DNA from: Hydrogenophaga sp. RAC07 | GTDB lineage: Bacteria; Pseudomonadota; Gammaproteobacteria; Burkholderiales; Burkholderiaceae_C | Assembly: GCF_001713375.1 (NCBI RefSeq) | Contig: NZ_CP016449.1 | Location: forward strand, 2,108,001-2,172,000 | Length of the DNA: 64,000 bases | Direction: 5' to 3' | In this document: positions 10,090 to 20,187 of the stretch, in pieces | Layout of the letters: the number at the start of each line of letters is the position of its first letter | Position numbering within the stretch: position 1 is the stretch's first letter | Position numbers and translations under genes: made by a program | The notes under the pieces: generated by a model | What the model saw: the letters and a program-made list of their open reading frames with translations, nothing else | The model's database searches: none | What the model was told of the DNA's origin: nothing

Positions 10090-11537
10090 GGTGCGATGAG
10101 TTGATCGAGCACGCCGGGCTCGAAGTGGGTTTTGATGAAATCGGCCAGGCCGTTGAACACGGTGTCCAGCGTGGGTGCGGTGGCGCCGAACAGCGCGTGC
10201 AGCACGCGCGGGTCTTCAAACAAGCCGTGCAGGTAGACGCCGAGCACGTTGCCCGCCGCGTTCTGCCAGCCCAGGCCGTTGGGCAGCACTTCTCGCGCGA
10301 TGTCGCCACCCGCCGCCATGGCGGGATGCTGGGCGGTCTGGCCGTGGTGGATCTCGTAGCCGGCAGCGGCCACACCCGAGAGCGCGGTCCACGCGCCATG
10401 CAGGGTGCCGAACGTGGTGTGGGTGTGGCGCACGGTCTTTTGCAGATCGAACTGCGTCACCAGCGGCAGCAGGCCGAGACCGGGTGCGTTGCCGTCGATG
10501 CCGTGCGTGTCGATCAGCGCCTCGCCCAGCATCTGCAGTCCGCCGCACACGCCCAGCACCGCCCCGCCCTGCGCGGCGTGTGCGGCGATCGCGCGGTCCA
10601 GCCCCTGCGTGCGCAGCCAGGCCAGGTCGGCGGCGGTGGCCTTGCTGCCGGGCAGCACGAGCCAGTCGGCGCCGGCGCAGTCGGCCGGTGCGCGCGCCCA
10701 GACCAGGCGCACGCCCGGCACGTTCTTGAGTGGCTGGAATTCGTCGAGGTTGCTGATGCGGGGGTAGGCAATGACCGCCACCGTCTTGCTCACGGTGCCC
10801 GAAGCGCGTGTCCTGTCATCGAAGACGCCATCTTCTTCGGGCAGGCCGTGCTGCCACCACATCGGCAGCGTGGCCACCGTGGGCACACCGGTCAGGTCCT
10901 GCAGCATCTGCGGCGCGGGTGCCAGCAGGCTGGCGTCACCGCGGAACTTGTTGAGCACGAAGCCGTGGATCAGCGCGCGCTCTTCTTCGGGCAACAGCGC
11001 CCAGGTGCCGTAAAGGTGGGCGAAGGCGCCGCCGCGGTCGATGTCGCTCACGAGCAGGCAGCGCGCGTTTGCGTGCAGCGCCACGCGCATGTTCACGATG
11101 TCGCTGGCGTGCAGGTTGATCTCGGCCGGCGAACCCGCACCCTCGATCACCACCACGTCGTTCTCCGCCATCAGGGCTTCAAGCGCGGCGGCGATCTGCG
11201 GCCACACGTGCAGGCTGCGGCCGCGCCACGGCATGCTGGAAAGCGCTTCGTTCACCTGTCCCATCAACACCACCTGGCTGCGCGTATCGGCCTCGGGCTT
11301 GAGCAGCAGCGGGTTCATGCGCACCTCGGGTTCGGCGCGCGCGGCGAGCGACTGGAAGTACTGGGCAGAGCCGATCTCACCACCGGCCACCACCCTTGCG
11401 TTGTTGCTCATGTTTTGAGCCTTGAACGGAGCGACCTTGAGGCCCTGCCGCGCGTAATGCCGGCACAGCGCGGTGGTGAGCCAGCTCTTGCCGGCGCCGC
11501 TGGTGGTGCCCAGCACCATCACACAACGCGCGGTCAT
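10086..11537 (-). CDS. cobQ: Cobyric acid synthase (glutamine-hydrolysing)
   Basis: 483 residues. CobQ amidates adenosylcobyrinic acid a,c-diamide at positions b, d, e and g using glutamine and ATP. The N-terminal synthetase domain has GTTSGAGKS (residues 10-18) and the family motif KAQNMSNNARV. The C-terminal class I glutaminase-like domain contains the nucleophile Cys in LGVCGGLQMLGE and a late His in GYEIHHG. It overlaps cobD and cobT by 4 nt each. Its substrate is supplied by the products of cobB and cobO in the same run. Confidence 0.97.
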   Translation of the reverse strand: MTARCVMVLGTTSGAGKSWLTTALCRHYARQGLKVAPFKAQNMSNNARVVAGGEIGSAQYFQSLAARAEPEVRMNPLLLKPEADTRSQVVLMGQVNEALSSMPWRGRSLHVWPQIAAALEALMAENDVVVIEGAGSPAEINLHASDIVNMRVALHANARCLLVSDIDRGGAFAHLYGTWALLPEEERALIHGFVLNKFRGDASLLAPAPQMLQDLTGVPTVATLPMWWQHGLPEEDGVFDDRTRASGTVSKTVAVIAYPRISNLDEFQPLKNVPGVRLVWARAPADCAGADWLVLPGSKATAADLAWLRTQGLDRAIAAHAAQGGAVLGVCGGLQMLGEALIDTHGIDGNAPGLGLLPLVTQFDLQKTVRHTHTTFGTLHGAWTALSGVAAAGYEIHHGQTAQHPAMAAGGDIAREVLPNGLGWQNAAGNVLGVYLHGLFEDPRVLHALFGATAPTLDTVFNGLADFIKTHFEPGVLDQLIAP

Positions 11538-12508
11538 TGCATCACCTCTGCGTGGGCCAGTGCCTGACCCAAGGCCCGCTGCGCTTCGGGCGGCAGCACA
11601 CCCAGGCGCCAGTGGCTCGGCAGGCCGAACGACGTGGTGTCGCGCAGCTTGATGCCGGTCGCGCGCAGGGCCGGCGCGTCGAGCGGGCGCCGCGGCGCGG
11701 CGCAGACATAGTTCGCTTCGCTGGGCAATGCCTGCCAGCCCAACTCGGCCAGCAGGTCCAGCTGTTCACGCTTCCAGCCGCGCAAGGTCTGCAGGCTCAG
11801 CGCCAGCCAGTCTTGCGCGGCGGGTGATACCCAGGCTCCCAGCAGCGCCACGGCGTGCGCGCCCAGGGGCCACGAGGGCGCGAGCTGGTCCAGCGCACGC
11901 GCCTCGGCCCCGGCGCGCTCGGGCGCGATGGCATACGCACCGCGCACCCCCGTGAGGCCCATCGCCTTGTTGGGTGTCCAGAGTTGCCACACGCCTTGCA
12001 GCGTGGCGGGGTCCAGGCTGCAGCGCCCGCTCAGGCGCAGCGGTTCGTAGGCGCGGTCCAGCACCACGGGCGCACCCGACGCCGCCACACGCTGCGCCAT
12101 CGGCTCGGCCTGGCCCAGCGGGCTCGAAGGCTCGCACAACCAGGCCAGCTGGGCACGCGCCGGGTCGTGCACGACCTCGAACTGCCAGGCTTGCGCGGCG
12201 TGGGCGTAGTCGCCATAGGCCAGTGCCGGCAGCCAGACCTGCTGTCCGCCTTCGCGCGCCACCCAGGCGGTGAAGCGGCCGATGAATTCGCTCGCGCTGC
12301 CGGCCAGCACGATGCGCGCAGCGTCCACCGCATGAAACGCGGCGAGGGATTCGCGCAGGGCCGTGTACGCGGGGTCGGGGTAATGGCGCGCATCCGCCTG
12401 CTGCACAGCGTTGAGCGCGCTCGGACAGGGACCACAGGCGTTGACGTTGGTGGAGAAGTCCCACCGGGGAACACCCTGGGCGTCGGGCCCGCCGTGTGTG
12501 ATCGTCAT
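11534..12508 (-). CDS. cobD: Threonine-phosphate decarboxylase-like PLP enzyme
   Basis: 324 residues, fold-type I PLP enzyme of the family that makes (R)-1-amino-2-propanol phosphate, the linker attached by CbiB. Visible are the N-terminal THGG...WDFSTNVNACGP motif, the ASEFIGRF cofactor region and the PLP lysine in WTPNKAMGLTGVRGAYA. It is somewhat shorter than Salmonella CobD (364). The start at 12508 gives MTITHGG and overlaps the cbiB stop as ATGA. In Pseudomonas-style naming this gene is cobC. Confidence 0.9.
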   Translation of the reverse strand: MTITHGGPDAQGVPRWDFSTNVNACGPCPSALNAVQQADARHYPDPAYTALRESLAAFHAVDAARIVLAGSASEFIGRFTAWVAREGGQQVWLPALAYGDYAHAAQAWQFEVVHDPARAQLAWLCEPSSPLGQAEPMAQRVAASGAPVVLDRAYEPLRLSGRCSLDPATLQGVWQLWTPNKAMGLTGVRGAYAIAPERAGAEARALDQLAPSWPLGAHAVALLGAWVSPAAQDWLALSLQTLRGWKREQLDLLAELGWQALPSEANYVCAAPRRPLDAPALRATGIKLRDTTSFGLPSHWRLGVLPPEAQRALGQALAHAEVMQ

Positions 12509-13470
12509 GGCGCATACCTCCAGGCCAGCACGCCCCACAGCACCGCAGCCACCGTGAGCAGGGACACCACGCGGCCGGCCAGCCGCAGCGCCTGCGCGGT
12601 GTCGGCGGCCTGCGGGCTGCGACCCGCACCATGCAGTTCATACACGCCGGGTTTGCCCAGCCGCACGTCCAGCGCCAGCGCCATCGCAGCCATGGGCCAG
12701 CCGCTGTTGGGCGACGGGGTGCGCCGCGCTTGCGCCGCCAGCGTGTGCATGCCGCTCGCCGCACCCAACAGGCCCAGCAAGGCGCCGGTGAGGCGCGCGG
12801 GCAGCCACGACAACACGTCGTCGGCGCGCGCGGCCCACTTGCCAGCCCAGGTCCAGTCGCGACCGCCACGCTCGCCACGGTAACCCCACATGGCGTCGGC
12901 CGTGTTGGCAAAGCGGTAGAGCGCAGCACCCGGCAGACCGGCGATGGCAAACCAGAACAGGGGTGCCACCACCGAATCGTTGAGGTTTTCGGCCAGCGAT
13001 TCGATGGCGCTTTCGCGCACCTGCGCGGCTTCGAGCGCGCTCACGTCGCGGCTCACCAGCCAGGCCAGTCGTGCCCGCCCGGCCGGCAGCGACTCCATCA
13101 GCGCGGCTTCCACTGCCCTCACCTCGTCTCGCAACATGCGCCAGGCCAGCAGGGGTTTGAGCAGGACACCAAGCACCAGCGCCTGCGCCCACCACAGCCA
13201 GCCGGCCATGGCGCCCACCAGCACGATCGCAAGGACCACCACCAGCACCGCACCGAAGCTCCAGGCCAGCGCACCCCCGACGAAGGCGCGCGCGGCGTGC
13301 GGCGGGGCGTCCACCGCGGGTGCCACGCGCGAACCCATGAAGTCCAGGTACCGCCCCATGGCCACCACCGGGTGCCAGCGCGCGGGCGGTTCACCCAGCG
13401 CACGGTCCAGCGCGAGCGCCACCAGCACCGCGAGCGGTGCGGCAATGGCCGGCAAGAGGGGTTCGAGCAT
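12505..13470 (-). CDS. cbiB: Adenosylcobinamide-phosphate synthase
   Basis: 321 residues, integral membrane protein that couples cobyric acid with aminopropanol (phosphate) to give cobinamide (phosphate). Family motifs are LALDRALGEPPARWHPVVAMGR at the N-terminus, RESAIESLAENLNDSVVAPLFW in the middle, and YRFANTADAMWGYR. About five membrane helices are evident. It starts 5 nt after the bioF stop and overlaps cobD as ATGA, so it is the first cobalamin gene downstream of the embedded biotin block. In Pseudomonas-style naming this gene is cobD. Confidence 0.95.
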   Translation of the reverse strand: MLEPLLPAIAAPLAVLVALALDRALGEPPARWHPVVAMGRYLDFMGSRVAPAVDAPPHAARAFVGGALAWSFGAVLVVVLAIVLVGAMAGWLWWAQALVLGVLLKPLLAWRMLRDEVRAVEAALMESLPAGRARLAWLVSRDVSALEAAQVRESAIESLAENLNDSVVAPLFWFAIAGLPGAALYRFANTADAMWGYRGERGGRDWTWAGKWAARADDVLSWLPARLTGALLGLLGAASGMHTLAAQARRTPSPNSGWPMAAMALALDVRLGKPGVYELHGAGRSPQAADTAQALRLAGRVVSLLTVAAVLWGVLAWRYAP

Positions 13471-13475
13471 GGTGG

Positions 13476-14723
13476 TCAGGCCTCGACCGGCGCCATCGAT
13501 GCGGTGGCAGGTCGCATGCCCAAGGCGCGGGCCGCGCTGCGCAGCGCGCGCAACAGCGTGTCCACATCCTCGGGCTGATGCGCAGCCGACAGCGCAATGC
13601 GCAGCCGCGCCGTGCCCGCCGGCACGGTGGGCGGGCGGATCGCCGGAACCCACAAGCCCTGTTCGCGCAGGGCCGTCATCACCGCCAGCGCGGCGGCGTT
13701 GTCGCCGATCACCAGGGGCTGGATGGCCGTGTCCGAGGGCATCAGGGTCCAGCCGGCGGCATCAACCGCGGCATCGGCGCCGGGCGCCAGGCCATCGCGC
13801 AGCTGTGCGATGCACGCCTGCAAATGCTGGCGCCGGTGCTCGCCATCGACCCCCAGCACGCAGCGCAGGCTGGCGCGCACCGCCTCGGCCAGCAGGGCTG
13901 GTGCCGCGGTGGCGTAGGTGTAGCTGCGGGTTTTCTGCAGCAACCACTCCACCAGCCGATCGGGCCCGGCCACAAAGGCGCCGGCCACGCCCAGGGCCTT
14001 GCCCAGCGTGGCCATGTAGAGCACCCGCGGCGAGGCGTGTGCCCCGGTGAGGCCGGTGGCGGCCAGCGCGCCGCGGCCTTGCGGGCCGAGCACGCCGAAA
14101 CCGTGAGCGTCGTCCAGCAAGAGCAGCGCGTCGTGCCGCTCGCACAACGCGTGCAGGCCCGCGATGTCGGCGATGTCGCCGTCCATGCTGAACACGGCGT
14201 CGCTGATCACCAGCTTGCGGCGGGCCGGGCAGGCCGCCAGCAGCGCGTCGAGTTGCGGCAGATCGGCATGTCGGTAGCGGTGCACCAGGGCTTTGGACAG
14301 CCGGGCACCATCGATCAGGCAGGCGTGGTTGAGCGCGTCGGAAAACAAGGCATCACCCTCGCCCACCAGCGCGGGCACCATGCTCGCGTTGGTGGCATAG
14401 CCGGCGTAAAAGTACAGCGCGCGCGGCAGGCCCACGGCCTCGGCCAGTTCGCGCTCCAGCGCCGCGTTGGCCACGCTGTGGCCACTGACCATGGGCGACG
14501 CGCCCGCCCCCACGCCGTAGCGGTCCACCGCGGCGTGCACCGCTTCGCGCAGCGCGGGCGCCTGCGACAGACCCAGGTAGTCGTTGCTGCAGAAGGCCAG
14601 CAGGGATTCGCCATCGACCAAGAGCCGGGCGCCCTGCGCCGGCACCACCTCGCGCCGGCGGCGGCGTAGCGCCTGGGCGTCCAGCGCGGCCAGGCGGTCA
14701 TCGAATTCGTTCAACCAGCTCAT
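13476..14723 (-). CDS. bioF: 8-amino-7-oxononanoate synthase
   Basis: 415 residues, PLP-dependent alpha-oxoamine synthase that condenses pimeloyl thioester with L-alanine in the first step of biotin ring assembly. Visible are [24 protein letters not shown], the cofactor-contacting [10 protein letters not shown], and the Schiff-base lysine in [14 protein letters not shown]. The C-terminus (about 25 residues) is slightly longer than usual. It follows bioD by 10 nt and precedes cbiB by 5 nt. Confidence 0.96.
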   Translation of the reverse strand: MSWLNEFDDRLAALDAQALRRRRREVVPAQGARLLVDGESLLAFCSNDYLGLSQAPALREAVHAAVDRYGVGAGASPMVSGHSVANAALERELAEAVGLPRALYFYAGYATNASMVPALVGEGDALFSDALNHACLIDGARLSKALVHRYRHADLPQLDALLAACPARRKLVISDAVFSMDGDIADIAGLHALCERHDALLLLDDAHGFGVLGPQGRGALAATGLTGAHASPRVLYMATLGKALGVAGAFVAGPDRLVEWLLQKTRSYTYATAAPALLAEAVRASLRCVLGVDGEHRRQHLQACIAQLRDGLAPGADAAVDAAGWTLMPSDTAIQPLVIGDNAAALAVMTALREQGLWVPAIRPPTVPAGTARLRIALSAAHQPEDVDTLLRALRSAARALGMRPATASMAPVEA

Positions 14724-14733
14724 CGTGTTTCCT

Positions 14734-15414
14734 CTACCGCCAGGCCGCGGGCAGGTCCAGTGCGATCTCGCCGGGCCGGGGGGTGGGTGTGTGCCAGGGC
14801 ACGCTGCCCAGCAGGGGCGCTGGCAACCAGCGGCGCAGGGTGTCGATGTTTTCGTCGCGACAGGCCATGTCGGGGTCGATGGCGTTGGCCACCCAGCCGG
14901 CCAGTTGCAGACCGTCGGCGCGGATGGCTTCGGCGCTCAGCAGGGCGTGGTTCAAGCACCCCAGGCGCACGCCCACCACCAGCACCACGGGCGCGCCGAT
15001 GGCTTTGGCGAGATCGGCCAGGGTTTCGCGCTCGTTGACCGGCACACGCCAGCCGCCGGCTCCTTCGACCACCACCACGTCCGCATGCTCTTTCAGCGCG
15101 CGGTGTGCGATCAACAGGTCGGCCACGGCCACGGATCGCCCGGCGCGCTCGGCCGCGAGGTGCGGCGCCATGGCATCGGGCAGGGCCACCGGGTTGTCGA
15201 ATTCGGCGGGCACGGCCACGCTGGAGGCTTCGCGCAGCGCCAACACGTCCTCGCTGATCCATTGCCCCTGGTGATCGATCAGGCCCGCCGCCACCGGCTT
15301 CATGCCGACCACGCGTCGGTGGTGCTGCGCCAGCGCGCGCAAGAGCGCCGCACTCACCAGCGTCTTGCCCACGCCGGTGTCGGTGCCGGTGACGAAGCAA
15401 CCGTCAAACGCCAT
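14734..15414 (-). CDS. bioD: ATP-dependent dethiobiotin synthetase
   Basis: 226 residues. BioD closes the ureido ring of dethiobiotin from 7,8-diaminopelargonic acid, CO2 and ATP. The P-loop GTDTGVGKT is at residues 10-18, followed by the substrate-binding Lys in MKPVAAG and EGAGGWRVP. Length is normal. Its start overlaps the end of bioA by 11 nt, implying translational coupling. Confidence 0.96.
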   Translation of the reverse strand: MAFDGCFVTGTDTGVGKTLVSAALLRALAQHHRRVVGMKPVAAGLIDHQGQWISEDVLALREASSVAVPAEFDNPVALPDAMAPHLAAERAGRSVAVADLLIAHRALKEHADVVVVEGAGGWRVPVNERETLADLAKAIGAPVVLVVGVRLGCLNHALLSAEAIRADGLQLAGWVANAIDPDMACRDENIDTLRRWLPAPLLGSVPWHTPTPRPGEIALDLPAAWR

Positions 15415-16780
15415 CGCAGACCCCGTCCAGCGCGAGCGCGATGAACGGCTCTTCTTCGGCCAGCGTGGCCTGCAGCGCGGCGAGCGCGCCCGTGGCCAGA
15501 AAGGCCCCCTCGGCTTCGTCGATCACATACGGCGGCATGGCGTACAGCGTGTGGCCGATGGGCCGCAGCAGCAGACCTTGGTCGAGCGCATGGCGTGCGT
15601 ATCGGCGGGCGAAGTCGGGCAGGCTGCTGGACACGTCCCACGCGAAGATCATTCCGGAGCGGCGCGCGTGGCGCACACGCGGGTGGGCAGACAGGGGCGC
15701 AAACTGCGCGGCCAGACGCTCGCCGGTGGCCACGTTGTGCCGCAGCGCGTCGGTCTGGTCGAACAGGTCCAGCGTGGCCAGGGCCGCACGGCAGGCCAGC
15801 GGGTTGCCGGTGTAGCTGTGCGAATGCAGGAAACCGCGCGCAACCTGGTCATCAAAGAAGGCGGCGTAGACCTCGTCGGTGGTGAGCACCACCGACAGCG
15901 GCAGCGTGCCGCCGGTCAGGCCCTTGGACAGGCACAGGAAGTCGGGCCGGATGCCGGCCTGCTGGTGCGCGAACAGCGTGCCGGTGCGTCCAAAGCCGAC
16001 CGCGATCTCGTCGAGCACCAGGTGCACCTGGTAGCGGTCGCAGAGTTCGCGCGCGCGCCGCAGGTACACGACGTCGTGCATGGCCATGCCGGCGGCGCAC
16101 TGCACCAGCGGCTCGACGATGAGGGCGGCCGTGTCCTCGTGGTGTTCGGCCAGCCAGTCGGCCAGCGCCGCCGCCGCACGCTCGGCCACGTCGGCGTTTG
16201 ATTCACCGGGCGCGGCCGCGCGGGCATCGGGACTGGGCACGGTGGCGCCCAGGCGCACCAGCGGCGCGTAGGCCTCGCGAAACAGCGCGATGTCGGTCAC
16301 GGCCAGCGCGCCCACGGTCTCGCCGTGGTAGCCCCCGGCCACACCGACGAAACGGTTCTTGCGCGCGCGTCCGGCGTTGCGCCAATGGTGTGCGCTCATC
16401 TTGAGCGCGATCTCGGTGGCGCTCGCGCCGTCGCTGCCATAGAACGCGTGGCCCAGGCCGGTGAGCGCTGACAGGCGCTCCGACAGCTCCACCACCGGCG
16501 CGTGGGTGAAGCCGGCGAGCATCACGTGGTCCAGCGTGTTGAGCTGGTCGACCAGCGCGGCGCGGATGGCGGGGTGGTTGTGCCCGAACAGGTTGACCCA
16601 CCAGGAGCTGATCGCATCGAGGTAGCGCCGGCCTTCGTGGTCGTGCAGCCACACGCCCTCGGCCCGCGCCACGGGAATCAGCGGCAAGGCCGCGCCGTCG
16701 GGCGCGTGCAGCTTCATCTGCGTGCACGGGTGCCACACCGCCGCGAGGCTGCGCTGGCGCCAGGCTTCGTTGACGGACAT
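15404..16780 (-). CDS. bioA: Adenosylmethionine-8-amino-7-oxononanoate aminotransferase
   Basis: 458 residues, class III PLP aminotransferase that uses S-adenosylmethionine as the amino donor. Family motifs are VWHPCTQMK near the N-terminus, ISSWWVNLFGHNHP, YGSDGASATEIALKM, GGYHGETVGAL, and the PLP lysine in CLSKGLTGGTLPLS. It sits 10 nt after bioB. Biotin genes in the order B-A-D-F on one strand make a compact block. Confidence 0.96.
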   Translation of the reverse strand: MSVNEAWRQRSLAAVWHPCTQMKLHAPDGAALPLIPVARAEGVWLHDHEGRRYLDAISSWWVNLFGHNHPAIRAALVDQLNTLDHVMLAGFTHAPVVELSERLSALTGLGHAFYGSDGASATEIALKMSAHHWRNAGRARKNRFVGVAGGYHGETVGALAVTDIALFREAYAPLVRLGATVPSPDARAAAPGESNADVAERAAAALADWLAEHHEDTAALIVEPLVQCAAGMAMHDVVYLRRARELCDRYQVHLVLDEIAVGFGRTGTLFAHQQAGIRPDFLCLSKGLTGGTLPLSVVLTTDEVYAAFFDDQVARGFLHSHSYTGNPLACRAALATLDLFDQTDALRHNVATGERLAAQFAPLSAHPRVRHARRSGMIFAWDVSSSLPDFARRYARHALDQGLLLRPIGHTLYAMPPYVIDEAEGAFLATGALAALQATLAEEEPFIALALDGVCDGV

Positions 16781-16790
16781 CGCAGTAACC

Positions 16791-17801
16791 TCAGGCGCGG
16801 CGCGCCTGCATGCCCAGCTTGGCCAACAGGTTCATGTCGGCCGCCACGTCGGGGTTGCCGGTGGTGAGCAGCTTCTCACCGTAAAAGATGGAGTTGGCGC
16901 CGCCCAGGAAACACAGGGCCTGCACCGCCTCGCTCATCTGCTGGCGTCCGGCCGAGAGGCGCACGCGGGCGCGCGGCATGGTGATGCGCGCCACGGCGAT
17001 GGTGCGCACGAACTCCAGCAGGTCCAGGTCGGGCTGGTCCGCCAGCGGCGTGCCCTGCACCTTCACCAGGTTGTTGATCGGCACCGACTCCGGGTAGTCG
17101 GGCGCAAGGTTGGCGAGCTGGGCCACGAGCGCGGCGCGCTGGCGGCGCGACTCGCCCATGCCCACGATGCCGCCGCAGCAGACCTTCACGCCCGCGCCGC
17201 GCACGCGCTCCAGCGTGTCCAGGCGGTCCTGGTAGTCGCGCGTGGTGATCACTTCGCCGTAAAAATCAGGCGCGCTGTCCAGGTTGTGGTTGTAGTAATC
17301 CAGGCCGGCATCGCGCAGGGTTTCGGCATGGCCGTCATTGAGCATGCCCAGCGTGGCGCACGCCTCCAGGCCTTCTTCCTTCACGGCGCGCACGAGTTCG
17401 GCCACGGCGTCCACGTCGCGGTCCTTCGGCGCGCGCCAGGCCGCGCCCATGCAGAAGCGGGTTGCGCCTGCCTGCTTCGCGCGCTGCGCGGCCTCGCGCA
17501 CGGCGGCCACGCCCATGAGCTTGCCGGCTTCCAGACCGGTGTCGAAATGCACCGACTGCGGGCAGTAGCCGCAGTCCTCGGGGCAGCCGCCGGTCTTCAC
17601 CGACAACAAGGTGGCGAGCTCGACTTCGGTCGGGTCGAAGTGCTCGCGGTGCACGGTCTGCGCGCGGTGGATCAGCTCGGAGAACGGCAGGTCGAACAGC
17701 GCGGCCACATCGTCGACCGACCAGCGTTCGGTGGTGGCGGGAGCCGCGGAGGGGCGTGGCACGAGGCGCACAGGTTGTTCGTTCAGGGTGGTCGTGGTCA
17801 T
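16791..17801 (-). CDS. bioB: Biotin synthase (radical SAM)
   Basis: 336 residues. BioB inserts sulfur into dethiobiotin by radical SAM chemistry. The SAM-cluster cysteines are C73, C77 and C80 in [12 protein letters not shown]; downstream Cys residues ([33 protein letters not shown]) and Arg in the SAGRQQM block supply the [2Fe-2S] cluster. It begins only 24 nt after cobO, leaving no room for a separate bio promoter outside cobO coding sequence. Confidence 0.97.
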   Translation of the reverse strand: MTTTTLNEQPVRLVPRPSAAPATTERWSVDDVAALFDLPFSELIHRAQTVHREHFDPTEVELATLLSVKTGGCPEDCGYCPQSVHFDTGLEAGKLMGVAAVREAAQRAKQAGATRFCMGAAWRAPKDRDVDAVAELVRAVKEEGLEACATLGMLNDGHAETLRDAGLDYYNHNLDSAPDFYGEVITTRDYQDRLDTLERVRGAGVKVCCGGIVGMGESRRQRAALVAQLANLAPDYPESVPINNLVKVQGTPLADQPDLDLLEFVRTIAVARITMPRARVRLSAGRQQMSEAVQALCFLGGANSIFYGEKLLTTGNPDVAADMNLLAKLGMQARRA

Positions 17802-17825
17802 GGCTCTCTTCTTTCGGGAACAAGT

Positions 17826-18407
17826 TCAATCTTCAATGCCGCGCTGGGCGGGAATGCCCGCCTTGAACGCGTGTTTCACCAGGGTCATCTCGGTCACGGT
17901 GTCGGCCAACTCGATGATCTCGGGCGGGCAGCGCCGCCCGGTGATGACCACGTGCACATGGCGCGGGCGCTCACGCAAGGTCTGCAACACGTCGTCGAGC
18001 GGCAGCCAGCCATAGATCAGCGGGTAGGTCAGCTCGTCGAGCGTGACCATGAAATATTCACCCCCGAGGATAGCCGCGCGTGCTTTCTGCCAGCCGTCGC
18101 GCGCCAGCTGGGCCGAATGCTCCAGATCCTGGCTCTTCCAGCTGAAACCGTCCCCAAGTCCTTCAATGGGCAAACCGAGTTGCTCGAAGATGCGGTGCTC
18201 ACCAAAACGCGCCGAAGGGACCTTCATGAACTGGAAGATCTTCACCAGCTTGCCATGCACGTGGGTGCGGCCAAACGCCCGCAGCGCAAGCCCGAAGGCA
18301 GCGGTGCTTTTGCCCTTGCCATCACCGGTGTGCACGATCACCAGGCCGCGGCGTTCACCCTCGGGCTTCTCGTAGCGTTTGTCGGTGGGGGGGGATTCGA
18401 TCTGCAT
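17826..18407 (-). CDS. cobO: Corrinoid adenosyltransferase (BtuR/CobO type)
   Basis: 193 residues of the CobA/CobO/BtuR family, which attaches the 5'-deoxyadenosyl group to the cobalt of corrinoids. The inverted P-loop GDGKGKSTAAFG lies at residues 28-39 and is followed by FQFMKVPS, GEYFMVTLDELTYPL and the C-terminal VITGRRCPPEIIELADTVTEM, all diagnostic. The ATG at 18407 gives MQIESPP; the frame is open further upstream without family similarity. It is the last cobalamin gene before bioB. Confidence 0.96.
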   Translation of the reverse strand: MQIESPPTDKRYEKPEGERRGLVIVHTGDGKGKSTAAFGLALRAFGRTHVHGKLVKIFQFMKVPSARFGEHRIFEQLGLPIEGLGDGFSWKSQDLEHSAQLARDGWQKARAAILGGEYFMVTLDELTYPLIYGWLPLDDVLQTLRERPRHVHVVITGRRCPPEIIELADTVTEMTLVKHAFKAGIPAQRGIED

Positions 18408-18424
18408 CAACAGTCTCCAAAAAT

Positions 18425-19186
18425 TCAACGGGGCAGTGCCACCCACTGGTCGCCCAGCGGGTGGATGGCGATGCGGTGGTCAAAAACGTCTTCCAGCGCC
18501 AGGTGGGTCACGGGGTCCGCGCAAGCGCCCTGGTGCACCACGCGGCCTTGCGCCATCACCACCATCTGGTCGGCATGCAGCGCCATGCCGATCTCGTGCA
18601 GCACGCTCACCACCGTCTTGCCCTGCGCCACCAGCTCGCGCACCAGCAGCAGCCAGTCGGCCTGGTGCGGTGGGTCGAGGTTGGCCAGGGGTTCGTCCAT
18701 CAGCAGCACGTCGGCGTCCACCGCGAGCAGGCGCGCCAGCAGCACACGCTGGCGTTCACCGCCCGAGAGAGCGCCCAGCGGCCGTTCGCGCCAGTCCCAC
18801 GCCTGGGTGGCGCGCAAGGCCTGCTCCACGGCCACGCGGTCGGCGTGCGAAGGCGGCACCAGCCAGGGCTGGTGCGGCAGGCGCCCGAGCATGGCCACGT
18901 CCCACACGCTGAGGTCGTCCGCGCCCTGCTCGCCCTGCCCCAGCCAGGCCAGGCAGCGCGCACGTTCGCGGCCGCGCCATTGGCCCAAGGGCCGGTCCAT
19001 CAGCTGCACCTGGCCGCTGTGCGGCAGCAGTCCGGCCAGCACCTTGAGCAGGGTGGACTTGCCGGCGCCGTTGGGCCCGACCACGCTGGTCCAGCGCGAA
19101 GCTTCAAAAGCCACATCGACGCTGTGCAGCACCGGCGTGCCGCCCAGCGACACACCAATCCCGGTGGTGTGAAGAGCGTGCTTCAC
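18425..19186 (-). CDS. btuD: ABC transporter ATPase, B12/iron-chelate type
   Basis: 253 residues from a GTG start that overlaps the permease stop (GTGA). Walker A GPNGAGKST is at residues 37-45, the signature LSGGERQR at about 140, Walker B LLMDEPLANLD, and the switch His in SVLHEIGMAL. By context it energises corrinoid import with the neighbouring permease and binding protein. Sequence alone does not separate BtuD from FecE-type ATPases; the gene neighbourhood decides. Confidence 0.9.
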   Translation of the reverse strand: MKHALHTTGIGVSLGGTPVLHSVDVAFEASRWTSVVGPNGAGKSTLLKVLAGLLPHSGQVQLMDRPLGQWRGRERARCLAWLGQGEQGADDLSVWDVAMLGRLPHQPWLVPPSHADRVAVEQALRATQAWDWRERPLGALSGGERQRVLLARLLAVDADVLLMDEPLANLDPPHQADWLLLVRELVAQGKTVVSVLHEIGMALHADQMVVMAQGRVVHQGACADPVTHLALEDVFDHRIAIHPLGDQWVALPR

Positions 19187-20187
19187 AGCGCACTCCCCGG
19201 CCGGCGGCGCCGGTGCATCAGCCACAACAAATAGCTGCCACCCAGCACCGCGGTGAGCACGCCCACGGGCAGTTCCTGCGGCGCGATGATCCAGCGCGCC
19301 AACACGTCGGCGGCCATCAGCAGCAGGCCGCCCATCAAGGCGCTCAGCACCAGCAGCCGGGCGTGCGTGGTCTTGACGATGGAGCGCACCAGATGCGGCG
19401 AGGCCAGGCCCACGAAAGCGATCAAACCGGTCTGCGCCACGGCCGCGCCGGTGGCCAGCGCCAGCACCGCCACCAGCACGCCGCGCACGGCGCCCAGGGG
19501 CAGGCCCAGGCTCAGCGCCGTGGATTCGCCCAGGGCCAGACCGTCGAGCACACGGCCCAGCGAGGCCGCCACCAGCACGGCCACCAGCAACATGGCCGCC
19601 ATCACGCCGCACGCCGCCCAGCCCACAAAACCGGTGCTGCCCAGCATGAAGCCCTGCATGGCCTGCAAGGTGTCGGGCGAAGCGATGGTGACCAGATCGC
19701 GCCCGGCGCCCAGCACCACACCCACGATCACGCCGGCCAGCAGCAGGCGCAGCGTGTGCTGAACGCCCTTGGCCAGGGCCAGCGTGAGCACCACGCCGAG
19801 CACCGCGCCGGCGAACGCGGCGCTGGTGAGTCCCAGGCGCACCAGCCACTGGGTGGCAAACGGTGAGGTGCCGAACAAGGCCAGCGCCAGCGCCACACCA
19901 AGCGCCGCGCCCGAGGCACTGCCCAGCAGGTACGGATCGGCCAGCGGGTTGCGAAACAGGCCCTGTGCCACCGCACCGGCCAGGCCCAGCAACCCACCGG
20001 CCACCCAGGCGCCCAGCGTGCGCGGCAAACGGATGTCCCACAGGATCTGCCAGGCCACCGGGTCGTTGTGCGCGTTCAGCACGCTGTCAAACCCGGTGCT
20101 GCCCACCCCGGCGCCCAGCAGCAGCACGGCCGCCGCCGCCACCAGCAAAGCACAGGCGAGCCAGAGGCTGTGGCGGGCTCCGCTCAC
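19183..20187 (-). CDS. btuC: FecCD-family ABC permease, probable B12 importer
   Basis: 334 residues with about ten hydrophobic helices, starting at a GTG (VSGARHSLWLACALL) that overlaps the btuF stop as GTGA. Diagnostic segments are DIRLPRTLGAWVAGGLLGLAGAVAQGLFRNPLADPYLLGSASGA and the cytoplasmic coupling region GLIAFVGLASPHLVR. It forms the membrane channel for the binding protein upstream and the ATPase downstream. The frame is open for a further 700 nt upstream inside btuF; the GTG is chosen by family alignment and overlap pattern. Confidence 0.92.
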   Translation of the reverse strand: MSGARHSLWLACALLVAAAAVLLLGAGVGSTGFDSVLNAHNDPVAWQILWDIRLPRTLGAWVAGGLLGLAGAVAQGLFRNPLADPYLLGSASGAALGVALALALFGTSPFATQWLVRLGLTSAAFAGAVLGVVLTLALAKGVQHTLRLLLAGVIVGVVLGAGRDLVTIASPDTLQAMQGFMLGSTGFVGWAACGVMAAMLLVAVLVAASLGRVLDGLALGESTALSLGLPLGAVRGVLVAVLALATGAAVAQTGLIAFVGLASPHLVRSIVKTTHARLLVLSALMGGLLLMAADVLARWIIAPQELPVGVLTAVLGGSYLLWLMHRRRRPGSAL